From Cynocephalus volans (lineage: Eukaryota > Chordata > Mammalia > Dermoptera > Cynocephalidae), in the NCBI RefSeq assembly GCF_027409185.1, contig NC_084464.1:42073095-42137094 (forward strand): 64,000 nt of DNA. Direction: 5' to 3'. The notes under the pieces were generated by a model. The model saw only the letters and a list, made by a program, of their open reading frames with translations, was not told the DNA's origin and ran no database searches. Within the stretch, counting starts at the first letter, position 1, and each line of letters begins with the position of its first letter. Shown here piece by piece: positions 11,738-23,563 of this stretch. Both the position numbers and the translations under genes were made by a program.

Positions 11738-11837
11738 AGGGCTGGCTGGTTAGCTCAGTTAGTTAGAGCATGGTGCTGACAACACCAAGGTCGAGGGTCC
11801 AATCCCTATATCAGCCAGCCTCCAAAAAAAAAAAAAA
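11738..11837 (+). mobile_element. tRNA-Ile-derived SINE monomer
   Basis: Well-preserved unit: GGGCTGGCTGGTTAGCTCAG, TTAGAGCATGGTGCTGACAA, then CAGCCAGCCTCC and an A tail. It lies at the break in the old L1 between CAAGAAAGTG (11732) and its continuation at 12146. Confidence 0.9.
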
Positions 11838-11887
11838 CCCAGAAAACAAAAATACAAATGTGATCCACAAGGGTATGTGTGTGTATA

Positions 11888-11933
<46 letters not shown>

Positions 11934-12145
11934 AAAACATCATACTGTACCCCATATATAATTATTTATAAATTAAAATAGAGGTGGTGTTCACACAGCA
12001 TTATGAATGTAATTAATTCCATGGAATTGTATGTTTAACAATCCTTAAAGTTGCAAACCTTATGTTATATATATTTCACCACAATAAAAATTGAAAATTT
12101 TAAAAAATAAATAAAAATAGTTATTTAAAAAAATAATTTTTTAAA
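11838..12145 (+). mobile_element. short L1 3-prime end with (TG)n(TA)n microsatellite
   Basis: It contains a (GT)n/(AT)n run at 11876-11930, CTCAAAACATCATACTGTAC and a 3-prime-UTR-like block ending in CACAATAAAAATT plus A-rich sequence. The old L1 continues at 12146 with GTGAAAAGATGACC, repeating the GTG left at 11731, so this tract arrived as an insertion. Confidence 0.65.
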
Positions 12146-12861
12146 AAGTGAAAAGATGACCCACAGGAAGGGAGAAAATATTTGCAAGTCATATATCTGA
12201 AAAGAGGCTTGTTTCTATAATACGTAAAGATGTCTTGTAACTCAGTAATAAAAACACAAATAACCCAATTTAAAATAGGCAAAGGATTTGAATAGCCATT
12301 TCTCCAAGGAAGATATACAAATGACCAATAAGCACATGGAAAAGATGGTCACCATCATTAGGGAAATGAAATTCAAAAACACAATGATATAAGCACTTCA
12401 CACCCACAGAATGGCTAGAATCAAAAAGTCAGATAACAGAAAGTGTTGCCAAGGATGTGCAGGAATCAACCCTCAGATACTTATGGTTGGAATGAAAAAT
12501 GGTGCAGCCACTTTGGATAATATTCTGGCTGTTCCTCAAATGATTAAAAATGGAGTTACCATATGACTCAGCTATTCCACTCCTAGGTATATATCCAAGA
12601 GAACTGAAAACATGTCCACACAAAAAATTTTACATAAACATTCATAACAACATTATTTGTAATATCCAAAAGATGGAAATAACTCAAATGTCTATAAACT
12701 CATAAGTGGATGAACAAATATGGTATATCCATACAATGGAATATTATCTGGCCATAAAAAGAAATGAAATACTGAAACATGGTACAATATAAATGAAGCT
12801 TGAAAATATTAAGTGAAAGAAGCTAGTCAAAAAAGACCACACATTATATGATTACATTTAT

Positions 12862-12949
12862 TTATCATTTATTTATGGGGGCGACAGCTAGCCAGTACAG
12901 GGATCTGAACCCTTGACTATGGTGTTGTAACATCATGCTCTAACCAACT
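12862..12949 (-). mobile_element. tRNA-Ile-derived SINE monomer
   Basis: Reverse copy with GCTAGCCAGTACAGGGATCT and ATGCTCTAACCAACT. Target duplication GATTACATTTAT / GATTATATTTAT at 12850 and 12950. Confidence 0.88.
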
Positions 12950-13156
12950 GATTATATTTATATATGAATTGTCCAGAATTAGGCAAATCCATAAAGATAG
13001 CATGCAGATTAATTGTTGCTTAGGGCTTGGGGTGATGGATAGTGTAAGGCTATACAACTACACCAGTTTCAGGTTGAGGCAATAGCTAATAGCTACACCA
13101 ATTGTATTGTTAAAGCAATTCATAACTAAAACCAAAATGTCTCATTATTGTCAGGG

Positions 13157-13604
13157 CTACGGTTCAGACCCTTCAAACCCACTGTACAGACTGGGTCACC
13201 AGACCCCTCACATGCAGGTCCACAAGCTCTAGGTAATTGGGAAAGATCCAGGGAGCTGTTAGCGGACGACATGAGCTCAGTCCTCAGCAGCAGCAGCTTA
13301 CAGCAACAGCAGTGGCGGTGGCAGCCTTTCAGGGCATCCCAGGGGCACTGGAGGCAGCAGTAGCAACCTCCCTGTAACCCCCCCCCCCCAGTGGCATCCC
13401 AGGGGCGGGGGCAGTGTGGATCAGATTCACTCGTCCTTTATACTTTAGTCATAAAACAGGACACCTGGGCACACATACTCAATTGCATTAGACAATAGCC
13501 AAGGAACACCTGGGTGCAAATGCATATATGTACATCAAATGCTCAGCAAGATTCTGAACATCTGAGGGGCTCTGACCATTTTCCTGTATTTTCACAAAAG
13601 ATGG
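13157..13604 (-). mobile_element. probable degraded ERV LTR
   Basis: Bases 13185-13260 align in order with the start of the solo LTR at 52696 (..ACCCCTCACATGCAGGTCCA versus ACCCTTCACACGCAGGTCTA, then AAGCT..GTAAT.GG). The old L1 3-prime sequence resumes after about 13605. The middle has a CAG-rich and a poly-C tract. Boundaries are approximate; a related but older LTR is the best explanation. Confidence 0.5.
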
Positions 13605-13728
13605 GGCTGGGGTGGGTTGATGAATAAAGCAATAATAGCTACAGAGTAATGAGGGTTTTTTTTTTTCAGGTGGTGATGTTTTAAAATTGAAATGTAGTGA
13701 TGATTGCATATACAGTATTTGTGACTAT

Positions 13729-15616
13729 TCAATTGTCCCTCAGTATCTGTGGGGAATTGGTTCCAGGACCTCCTGTGAATACCAGAGTCTGAGTATGCTC
13801 AAGTCCCTGATATAAAATGCAATAGTATTTGCATATAACCTATGCACATTCTCCTGCATGCTTAAATTATTTCTAGGTTGTCCAGTCAATATGGTGGAAT
13901 AGACGGTCCCCAATGTCATTCTATCCCACAAATTAACCAATTTGCAACTATATAAAAAAGCAGCACCAGCCAAGCTGGGGCCACTAGAGCTTAGGGGAAA
14001 AGGTGGAGAGATCTATGGAGTGCATGAAGGCAGGAGAAGCCACGATGAGAGAAAGAAAAAACTGCTCTGATCATTTTGTGCCGTGGCTGCTTTAAGGCTG
14101 GAACTGCTGAGCACATGGAGCAGGAGCTGGCAAAAGCCACAGCTGTGCCTTTCAGATGGAGTTGCCTGGAGACAGCAGGGGAGAAGAGGACCTTGATGGC
14201 CTCCAGGCCAGCAAGACCACTAATAGGAGCGAGGAGCCACAACATCTGAAAAAATGGAGCCACTCAGAGGCTGATGAGTCACTACAAGGGACTGGTGCAT
14301 GGCCCGTCCCAAGGGAAGTGTTTGCAGCACGGGCAGTGGGAGAGATGGGACCACCAGGAGAACACTGGGGCACAGCAAAGACAGCTGATCTGCCTCCCAA
14401 TCAGTGCAGGACAACTCAGAGGAGACTGGTCAGGATATAGAATTGCATGGGGTATAGTCTGATGAAAAGACTCAGGCCCAGATCAGAGTTTCTATAGAAC
14501 CCAGGTGCACCAGGTCTCTGGACAGCCAGAAGTACCTATAAAGTCAACCATTATAACCTGTGCTGCAGAAAAAGCCTTCCCTAGGGAATTAGCAGCAAAG
14601 CAGCAATTTAGCTCAACCACAGAGTTCAAGTACTGGTCCCAACAAGAAGTTCCCCCACTTTAGAAGTAAGCAAAGGAGAAAAAAATTCATTCCAGCTCAG
14701 ACACACCACCAGCGCCTTGGATCCACCCAGAGGTATGAGGTATGGAGCTGGGGATCAGAGCCCCCTCCCCTCAACCAGGCATACTGGGCCAGTGCCTTGG
14801 GGCCCTCCTGGGGACCCGAGGGATGGATCTGGGCTCCGGACCCCCCCCCACAACCAGGCACACTGCCAGCCCCAAGGAGCATGCCAAAAACATCACCTCC
14901 ACGTGGGTGGCCCACCACAGCTACCACAATAACCATGGATGCCGCGAAAGCAGCTAGACCCCCCAACCACCACACAGATGGTCTGCTAGCCACTGGAGTG
15001 CATTGACACAAGGAGAGTCACCAGCAGAGAAAGAAAAGAAGAAGATGTCTCTCTCCATAAAGCCCATTCCAGAGTGACAGAAGAAGCATCTGGTCTATGA
15101 TAATACTGGGGAACCTGATCACACCTCTCAGCATTGGACAGATCATCTAGGCAACAAATCAACAGAGTAACCATTATTCTTTCAGAAGGAGAGAAGATAT
15201 TAAGGTATATTAGAGGGGGGAGATAGAGGGGGATGTGGAGAGATTGGACAAGGGGCATAAAGAATAATTATGATTTGTAACAATATATATGCTAGTAATA
15301 TTGATTTGAACAACATATCTCAACATTGAACCCCAAAAATATGTATAATCAATTCTGATTCAATAAAAATTTTAAAATAAATAATTTCTAGATTATTTAT
15401 AATACATAATACAATATAAATGCTATGTACATAATTATATGTATTATTTAGGGAATAATGACAAGGAAAAAGTCTGTACATGTTTAGTACAGAAGCAATT
15501 ATTTTTTTCTGAATATCTGCAGGGTTTATTTTCCTTTCTTTTCTATTTTTTTTTTTTATCTGCAGCTGGATGAATCTACAGATGCAGGACTCACAGATAC
15601 AGCGGGCCAACTGTAC
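13729..15616. mobile_element. MER2 (Tigger-like) DNA transposon, split
   Basis: The left half (13729-13876) starts CAATTGTCCCTCAGTATCTG and contains GATATAAAATGCAATAGTAT. The right half (15378-15616) contains AATAATGACAAGGAAAAAGT and ends in the inverted terminus GCGGGCCAACTGTA. The halves rejoin without loss when the 1.5 kb insert and one duplication copy are removed. A non-autonomous pogo/Tigger element of eutherian age. Confidence 0.88.
13877..15377 (+). mobile_element. L1-ended composite non-autonomous retroelement, copy B
   Basis: 1501 bp inserted in MER2 with a 14-bp target duplication, TAAATTATTTCTAG (13863-13876) and TAAATAATTTCTAG (15378-15391), one mismatch. Order: an L1-5-prime-like head (CAGTCAATATGGTGGAATAG), about 800 bp shared with copy A, a GC-rich part with AACCAGGCA(T/C)AC repeated at 14778 and 14854, an L1-3-prime-UTR-like segment (about 15160-15360, with ATTGAACCCCAAAAATATGT), AATAAA, and an A-rich tail. 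No L1 ORF sequence. Because both ends and the duplication are present, this is a complete retrotransposed unit and not a chance deletion. Confidence 0.8.
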
Positions 15617-16468
15617 TTAAAATTCTTAAATTGTACACTTTATTTCTTTTCCAGATTTATTGAGGTATGTTGACAAAAATCGTAATATTTAAGGTATACA
15701 ATGTGATGATTTGATATGTATATACATTATGAAATGATAACCACAGTCAATCTAATTAATATATCATCACCTCACATAGTTATATTCTGTTTTGAGGGGG
15801 GGTTGCAGGGGAGGGGTATGGTGAGAATATTTGTAATCTACCCTCAACAATTTTCAAGTATATAGGACTTATTATCACCTACAGTTACCATACTGTACAT
15901 TAGATTTCCAGAATTTATTCATCCATTTTAACTGAAGCTTTCTACTTTTTGACCAACATCTCCCATTCCCCCATCCCCTAGCAACCACCAACCTATTCTC
16001 TGCAGCTGCTGCTGCTTTTTTAAAAATCTTACTCTGAGTTCAAAATTTTAGATTCCACATGTAAGTGAGATCATGCAGTATTTGTCTTTCTGTGCCTGGA
16101 TTATTCATCACCAAGCACAGTGTCCTCCAGGTCCATCCGTGTTTTCCCAAATGACAGAATTTCCTTCTTTTTAAAAGGCTGAATAGTATTCAATTGAACA
16201 GATAGTTATATATGTACATACATGTACAAACAACATTTTCTTTATCTCTTTATCTGTCAGTGGATACTTAGGTTGATTCCATGTCTTGACTATTGTGGAT
16301 CATGTTCAATCTGAACATGGGAATGCAGATATCCACAGAATCATATGGTAGTCCTATTTGTAGTTTTTGAGTAACCCCCTTACTGTTTTCCATGTGGCTG
16401 TTTTCTGTATACCAATTTACATTTCCACCAATAATGTACAAGTTTTCCTTTTTTTTTTTTTTTTTTTT

Positions 16469-16496
16469 CTGTCTTTAAACTTCTAGGGATTCATTC
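16469..16496 (-). other. 28-nt 3-prime transduced segment of the L1
   Basis: Unique sequence sits between two A-tails of the minus-strand L1: T-runs at 16449-16468 and 16497-16508 on the + strand. This is the usual mark of L1 read-through past its own poly(A) site to a downstream one. Confidence 0.7.
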
Positions 16497-16779
16497 TTTT
16501 TTTTTTTTAAATTATTTTATTTATTTATTTATTTATTTAAATTTTATTTTGTCGATATACAATGTGGTTGATTATTGTGGCCCAGTACCAAAACCTCCCT
16601 CTCTACTCCCTCTCCTCCCTCCCACCCAACAATGTCCTTTCTGTTTGTTTCTCCTATCAGCTTCAAAAAACTGTAGTTCTTATGTCTTCTCCCCCCCCCC
16701 CCCCGGTTTTTTGGGGGGTTTTTTTTTTTGTGTGTGTGTGTGTGCGTGTGTGTGTGTGTGTGAATTTATATATTAATTT

Positions 16780-19700
16780 ATAGCTCCCACCATTAAGTGA
16801 GGACATGTGGGATTTCTCTTTCTGTGCCTGACTTGTTTCACTTAATATAATTCTCTCAAGGTCCATCCATGTTGTTGCAAATGGCAGTATTTCATTCGTT
16901 TTTATAGCTGAGTAGTATTCCATTGTGTAGATGTACCACATTTTCCGTATCCACTCATAGATGATGGACATTTGGGCTGGTTCCAACTCTTGGCTATTGT
17001 AAAGACTGCTGTGATGAACATTGGGGAACAGGTATACTTTCGACTTGATGATTTCCATTCCTCTGGGTATATTCCCAGCAGTGGGATAGCTGGGTCATAT
17101 GGTAGATCTATCTGCAATTGTTTGAGGAACCTCCATACCATTTTCAAAAGAGGCTGCACCATTTTGCAGTCCCACCAACAATGTATGAGAGTTCCTTTTT
17201 CTCCCCAACCTCGTCAGCATTTATCGTTCAGAGTCTTTTGGATTTTAGCCATCCTAACTGGGGTGAGATGGTATCTCAGTGAAGTTTTGATTTGCATTTC
17301 CCGGATGCTGAGTGATGTTGAGCAATTTTTCATATGTCTGTTGGCCATTTGTATATCTTCCTTAGAGAAATGCCTACTTAGCTCTTTTGCCCATTTTTTA
17401 ATTGGGTTGCTTGTTTTTTTCTTGTAAAGTTGTTTGAGTTCCTTGTATATTCTGGATATTAATCCTTTGTCGGATGTATATTTTGCAAGTATTTTCTCCC
17501 ACTCTGTTGGTTGTCTTTTAACTCTGTTAATTGTTTCTTTTGCTGTGCAGAAGCTCTTTAGTTTGATATAATCCCATTTGTTTATTTTTCCTTTGGTTGC
17601 CCGTGCTTTTGGGGTCGTATTCATGAAGTCTGTGTCCAGTCCTATTTCCTGAAGTGTCTCTCCTATGTTTTCTTTAAGAAATTTTATTGTTTCAGGGTGT
17701 ATATTTAATTCTTTAATCCATTTTGAGTTGACTTTAGTATATGGTGAAAGGTATGGGTCTAGTTTCATTCTCCTGCATATTGATATCCAGTTCTCCCAGT
17801 ACCATTTGCTAAACAGGCAGTCTCTTCCCCAGTGCATAGGCTTGGTGCCTTTGTCAAAGATCAGATGGCTGTAGGTGTGTGGGTTGATTTCTGGATTCTC
17901 TATTCTATTCCATTGATCAGTGTGTCTGTTTTTATGCCAGTACCATGCTGTTTTGGTTATTATAGCTTTGTAGTATAGCTTAAAGTCAGGTAGTGTTATG
18001 CCTCCAGCTTTATTTTTTTTTGCTCAGCGTTGCTTTGGCTGTGCATGGTCTTTTGTTATTCCATATAAATGTCTGGATAGTTCTTTCCATTTCTGAGAAA
18101 AATGTCATTGGAATTTTGATGGGGATTGCATTGAATTTGTATATCACTTTGGGTAGTATGGACATTTTCACTATGTTGATTCTTCCAATCCAAGAGCATG
18201 GGATATCTTTCCATCTTCTTGTATCCTCTCTAATTTCTCTCAGCAGTGGTTTGTAGTTCTCATTATAGAGATTTTTCACCTCCTTGGTTAACTCAATTCC
18301 TAAGTGTTTTATTTTTTTGGTGGCTACTATAAATGCGCAGGCTTTCTTGATTTCTCTTTCTGCATGTTCACTATTGGAGAATAGAAATGCTACTGATTTT
18401 TGTGTGTTGATTTTGTATCCTGCTACTATGCTGAAACCCTTTATCAACTCCAAGAGTTTTTTTGTAGAGGCTTTAGGCTGTTCAATATATAGGATCATGT
18501 CATCTGCAAACAGTGACAGTTTGACTTCATCTTTTCCAATCTGGATGCCCTTTATTTCCTTCTCTTCTCTGATTGCTCTGGCTAGTACTTCCAACACTAT
18601 GTTGAATAGGAGTGGTGAGAGTGGGCATCCTTGTCTAGTTCCTGTTCTTAAAGGAAAAGCTTTCAGCTTTTCCCCATTCAGGATGATATTGGCAGTGGGT
18701 TTATCATATATGGCTTTAATTATGTTGACATACTTTCCATCTATACCTAACTTATACAGGGTCTTTGTCATGAATGAGTATTGAATTTTATCAAATGCTT
18801 TTTCAGCATCTATAGAGATGATCATATGGTCCTTGTGTTTGATTTTATTAATATGGTGTATCACATTTATTGATTTGCGTATGTTGAACCAACCTTGCAT
18901 CCCTGGGATGAATCCCACTTGATTGTGGTGAATAATTTTATGTATGTGTTGCTGTATTCTGTTTGCTAGTATTTTAGTGAGGATTTTTGCATCTATATTC
19001 ATCAAGGATATCGGCCTGTAGTTTTCATTTTTGGTTAAATCTTTACCTGGTTTTGGTATCAGGATGATGTTTGCTTCATAGAATGAGTTTGGGAGATTTG
19101 CATCTGTTTCAATCTTTTAGAATAGTTTATAAAGAATCGGTGTCAATTCCTCTTTGAATGTTTGGAAAAATTCTGCTGTGAATCCATCTGGTCCTGGGCT
19201 TTTCTTTGTTGGGAGCCTTCTGATAACAGCTTCAATCTCCTTTATTGTTATTGGTCTGTTCAGATTTTCTACGTCTTCATGGTTCAGTTTTGGGAGCTTG
19301 TGTGTGTCCAGAAATTTATCCATTTCCTCCAGATTTTCAAATTTGTTGGCGTATAGTTGTTTATAATAGTCTCGAATGATTCCTTGTATTTCAGATGAAT
19401 CAGTTGTAATATCACCTTTTTCATTTCTAATTTTTGTTATTTGAATCTTCTCTCTTCTTTTTTTTTTTTTTTTTTTTTTTTGTTATCCATGCTAATGGTT
19501 TGTCAATTTTATTTATCTTTTCAGAAAACCAGCTTTTTGATTCATTGATCTTTTGTATTGTTTTTTGGGTTTCAATTTCATTAAGTTCTGCTCTGATCTT
19601 AATGATTTCTTTCCATCTGCAAACTTTAGGTTTGGATTGTTCTTGTTTTTCTAGTTCTTTAAGGTGAAGTATTAGGTTGTTCACTTGCCATCTTTCCATT

Positions 19701-20619
19701 CTTCTGAGGTGAACATTTAATGCATTAAATTTCTCCCTTAGTACTGCTTTTGCAGTATCCCACAGGTTTTGGTATGATGTATTATTATTTTCATTAGTTT
19801 CAATAAATTTTTTGATTTCCTGCTTGATTTCCTCTTGGACCCATATGTCATTAAGTAGAATGCTGTTTAATTTCCATGTGCTAGTGTAGTTTCCAGAATT
19901 TCGTTTGTTATTGGTTTCTAGTTTTAATCCATTGTGGTCTGAGAAAATACATGGGATAATTCCAATTTTTTTGAATTTATTGAGACTTGATTTGTGACCT
20001 AATATGTGATCTATCCTGGAGAATGATCCATGTGCTGATGAGAAGAATGAATATTCTGAGGTTGTTGTATGGAATGTTCTGTAGATATCTGCCAAGTCCA
20101 ATTAGTCTAGAGTATTGTTTAGATCTTGTGTTTCTCTGGTGATTCTTTGCCTAGATGATCTGTCCAATATTGACAGTGGGGTGTTCAGGTCCCCTGCTAT
20201 TATGGTATTAGTGTCTATTTCCTTCTTTAGGTCTAATAGAGTTTGTTTTATAAATCTGGCTGCTCCAACATTGGGTGCGTACATATTTATGATTGTTATG
20301 TCTTCTTGAAGGATCAGTCCTTTTATCATTACGTAGTGTCCCTCATTGTCTCTTTTTATGGTTTTTAGTTTAAAGTCTATTTTGTCAGATATAAGAATAG
20401 CTACTCCAGCTCGTTTTTCTTTTCTGTTTGCATGGTAAATCTTTTTCCATCCTTTCACTCTTAGTCTATGTGAATCTTTATGGGTGAGGTGGGTTGAAGG
20501 TAGCATATAGTTGGGTCCTCCTTTTTAATCCAGTCAGCCAGTCTGTATCTTTTGATTGGGGAATTTAAGCCTTTTACATTAAGAGTTGTTATTGAAAAGT
20601 GTTGATTTATTCCTAGCAT
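16780..20619 (-). pseudogene. L1 ORF2 (endonuclease-reverse transcriptase), broken
   Basis: The frame begins at an ATG at 20619-20617 (MLGINQHFSITTLNVKG), an L1 endonuclease start. Endonuclease landmarks follow (..NMYAPNVGAARFIKQ.., ..IAGDLNTPLS.., ..[16 protein letters not shown]..). The reverse transcriptase has [20 protein letters not shown] and the catalytic FADD motif ([14 protein letters not shown]), and the C-terminus ends near 16780 (..[17 protein letters not shown]..). Total about 1.28 k codons, the family's usual length. Broken by frameshifts or stops near 20507, 20101, 19426 (T-tract), 19006-19116 and 17838-18010 (T-tract). Confidence 0.88.
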
Positions 20620-21079
20620 TTTATTGATCATTGTTTGGTTGTCTTAGGTGTCTTTTGTTCCTTGCTTTCTGATTTACTGTTTGTTTTCTGTGTTTGTTGG
20701 TTCCTTAGGTTGTAGATAGCGTTTTTGTTTGTTTGTTTGTTTTCTCTTCATGAATGCCATTTTTATTCTACTAGTGGGTTTTGATTTTTCTTGGGTTTTT
20801 ATGGCAGTGGTAGTTCTTTTTCAGGAACCAAACCCAGTATTCCCTTGAGAATTTCTTGTAAGGGTGGTCGTGTGGTGGTGAACTCCCACAGTTTTTGTTT
20901 GTCTGAGAAATATACTATTTGCCCTTCATTTTGGAAGGATAGCCTTGCAGGGTAGCGTATTCTTGGCTGACAGTCTCTGTCTTTTAATATTTTGAATGTA
21001 TCATCCCATTCCTTTCTGGATTTTAGGGTTTGTGATGAAAGTTTGATGTTAGCCTGATTGGGGCTCCCTTATAGGTGAT

Positions 21080-21700
21080 TTAACACTTCTCTCTTGCAGC
21101 TTTTAAGATTCTTTCTTTATCTTTGAGTTTTGCCAGATTGACTACAACATGTCTTGGAGAAGACCTTTTTGGGTTGAATACATTTGGAGATCGTTGAACT
21201 TCCTGGATCTGAACATCTGTGATTTTTCCTATACCTGGGAAGTTTTCTGCCACTATTTTGTTGAATATGTTTTCAATGCAATCTCTTTTTTCCTCCCCTT
21301 CTCGAATACCCATGACTCCAATATCTGAGCGCTTAAGATTGTCTGATATCTCTCTCAGATTTTCTTCAATGCCTTTGATTCTTTTTTTTTTTTTCCTCTG
21401 CTTGTGTTGTTTCAAACAGCCCATCTTCAAGTTCAGAGGTTCTCTCTTCAACTTCCGCAAGCCTGCTGGTTAAACTCTCCATTGTGTTTTTTATTTCGCT
21501 GAATAACTTCTTCAGTTCGGCAAGTTCTGCTACATATTTTTTCAGGGCATTGATTTCCTTGTACATTTCTTCTTTCAGGTCCTGTATACTTTTCCTCATT
21601 TCATTATGATGTCTAGCTGAGTTTTCTAGTATCTCATTCAGTTCCCTTAGAATTATCACTCGAAATTCCTTGTCAGTCATTTGAAGGGCTTCTTGTTCTA
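21080..21700 (-). pseudogene. L1 ORF1 (RNA-binding coiled coil), broken
   Basis: Frames at 21680-21366 (MTDKEFRVIILRELNEI.., heptad-rich ..LAEVEERTSELEDGLFE..) and 21460-21080 (..NLREISDNLKRSDIGVMGIREG.., ..SSPRHVVVNLAKLKDKERIL..) match the L1 ORF1p coiled coil and RRM. An A-tract frameshift near 21385 joins two frames. The C-terminal domain beyond about 21080 is mostly lost or out of frame. Confidence 0.82.
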
Positions 21701-21979
21701 TAGGATCTAGAGCTTGAGAGTTATTATCCTTTGGTGGTGTACTTTATTGATTTTTCATATTTCTGGTATCTTTTCTTTGATGTTTATTCATTGTGGCAGG
21801 GGGTTTCACAGTCCACAGGTTTGACACTATTGACTGACTAAGATGTTGCTGTGGTTGCCAATTTGGTATGGCTACCTCAGTGACTGCTCAGTTGGCCACT
21901 AGTGCCTGTGTGTGTGGTTGCCTAGGGTCTTGGGCCTCTCCGGGGAGCCACCTCTCTGGTCAGCTTGGACTCTGCCGGG

Positions 21980-22670
21980 CTGCTGGATCATGGAGCAGTA
22001 TCACAGGGTGTGTGGTCTCTGCTGAGCTTCCACCTCCCGTGCTGGACTTCTCCCTGTTCCGTGCACTCTGGCCCGGGCTGCTGGGATGCGCCAAGGCACC
22101 GCAGAGTGTGTGGTCTCTGCAGAGCTTCCCCTTCCCCTGCAGGAAGTCTCCCTGCTCTGTGTGTGCTAGGCTGGGATTGGGATGGAGCCGGGTGGTGGTG
22201 GTGAAGCCTACCTGCTGCTGGATCGTGCGGCGGCAGTCCCCCCAACAGGGTGTGTGGACTCTACGGAGTTTCTAACTCCCTTGCTGGACGTCTCTGTGCT
22301 CTGTATGCATTGGGCTGGGCTGCTGGATCACGTGGGAGCAGTGTGGTCCCCGTGGAGTTCCTCCCTCCCCAGCCAGAAGTCTCCCTTCTCCGAGTGCACT
22401 AGGCCGGGCTGGGAATGGAGCCGGGTGCCTGCGGTGAAGCCTACCTGCTGGATCATGCAGTGGCAGCCCCACAGGGTGTGTGGTTTCTGCGGAGCCTCCG
22501 CCTCCCTTACTGGACGTCTCCCCACTCTGTGCACACTGGGCTGGGCTGGGAATGGAGCTGGGTGGCAGCGGTGAAGCCTATCTGCCAGATCATGCGACGG
22601 TGGCCCCGCAGGGCATGTGGTCTCTGTGGAGCTTCCACCTCCCCCGCTGGACGTCTCCCCATTCCATATG
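21980..22670 (-). repeat. tandem GC-rich repeats in L1 5-prime UTR
   Basis: The + strand phrase (G)GGTGTGTGGTCTCTGC(A/G)GAG recurs with variation at about 22006, 22104, 22248, 22338, 22474 and 22611. Each is followed by a CCTCCC..CTGGACGTCTCCC block and, in some units, TGGAGCCGGGTG..GTGAAGCCTACCTGC. Unit spacing alternates between about 91-98 and 136-144 bases, suggesting a long and a short monomer form. Confidence 0.8.
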
Positions 22671-23146
22671 CACTTGATGTTATGTTTTTATAGTTTAAAT
22701 CAGTTGATTTGTGGGAGAGAGTGATGCTAGGGACCGTCTATTCCGCCATCTTGACTGGAAGTCCAAGTTTTCCTTTTTCACTACATCCTCATCAACACGT
22801 TTTATCTTTTTTCTTTTTCATTAAAGCATTCTTACAGGTGTGAGATGACATCTCACTGGGGGTTTGATTTGCATTTTCTTCATGATTATTGATGTTGAGC
22901 ATGTTTTTCACATACTTGTTGGCCTTTTGTATGTCTTCTTTTGAGAAATGACTATTCAGGTCATTTGCCCATTTTTAATAAGTTTATTTGTTTTCTTGCT
23001 ATTGAGTTGTTTGAGTTCATTATATATTTTACATAATAGCCTTATGAGATATAAGCTTTGCAGATATTTTTTCCCATCTGTAGGTTGTCTGTTCACTCTG
23101 TTGTTTTCTTTGCTGTGCAGAAGCTTTTTAGTTTGATGCTGTTGTG

Positions 23147-23563
23147 GATTGAATTATGTCCCCCTCAAGCTCATTAAAGTTTGAATTGTGTACCCCAAGT
23201 TTTATGTATTAGAAACTTGGCCTCCACTGTGACTGTCAAGAGGGTAGGAAATCCTATTATGGTAATTGATAGGTGGAGCCTTAAAGATGTGTTTGGATTG
23301 TAGGACCATGCACTAGTGAATTAATTAAAAATTGTGGTCAGGGGCGTGGTTCTGAGGGCTTTAAAAGAATAAGAGAGTCTTTCTCTCTCTTGCTCTTTCT
23401 GCTTCCACCATCTTGCAGTGTGAAACCCCTAGGTCACTGTCGCCACCACCAGATGGACTTTGGACTTCCCAGACTCAGAAACTTTAAGCAATATATTTCA
23501 TTTTCTTTATAGATCACCCAGTTCTGTGTACTTTTTATAAGCAACATAAACGGACTAATACAG
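23147..23563 (+). mobile_element. MST/MLT1-like MaLR solo LTR
   Basis: Starts TGTTGTGGATTGAATTATGT, has GGCCTCCACTGTGACTGTCA, a TTTAAAAGA TATA-like region and ends AACATAAACGGACTAATACA. Inserted in the minus-strand old L1. Confidence 0.85.

Larger units (their letters stand above)
2391..13728 (+). mobile_element. old L1 LINE, + strand, heavily interrupted
   Basis: Scattered ORF2-like stretches run in order: endonuclease-type sequence near 3500-3600 (..LTLNVNRLNKPIKRQR..), reverse-transcriptase region near 5200-6400 with many stops and frameshifts, 9013-9690, 10180-10385, then the C-terminal and 3-prime part at 12146-13150 and 13605-13728. Later insertions split it: SINEs, a solo LTR at 4004, a MaLR provirus at 6409, an MLT1 LTR at 9697, a composite element at 10391, and a SINE plus L1-end block at 11738-12145. 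L1 sequence resumes in register after each insert. Not coding. Confidence 0.8.
16454..22763 (-). mobile_element. full-length but defective L1 LINE
   Basis: A 6.3 kb element from a 5-prime end at 22763 (CCAGTCAAGATGGCGGAATA on the minus strand) to a poly(A) at 16449-16468. Exact 15-bp target duplication CAAGTTTTCCTTTTT at 16439-16453 and 22764-22778. Order on the minus strand: GC-rich repeated 5-prime UTR (22763 to about 21730), ORF1 remnants, ORF2, short 3-prime UTR with a poly-G tract (16691-16707 as poly-C), poly(A). Frames are broken by several stops and indels, so it is not autonomous. Confidence 0.92.
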
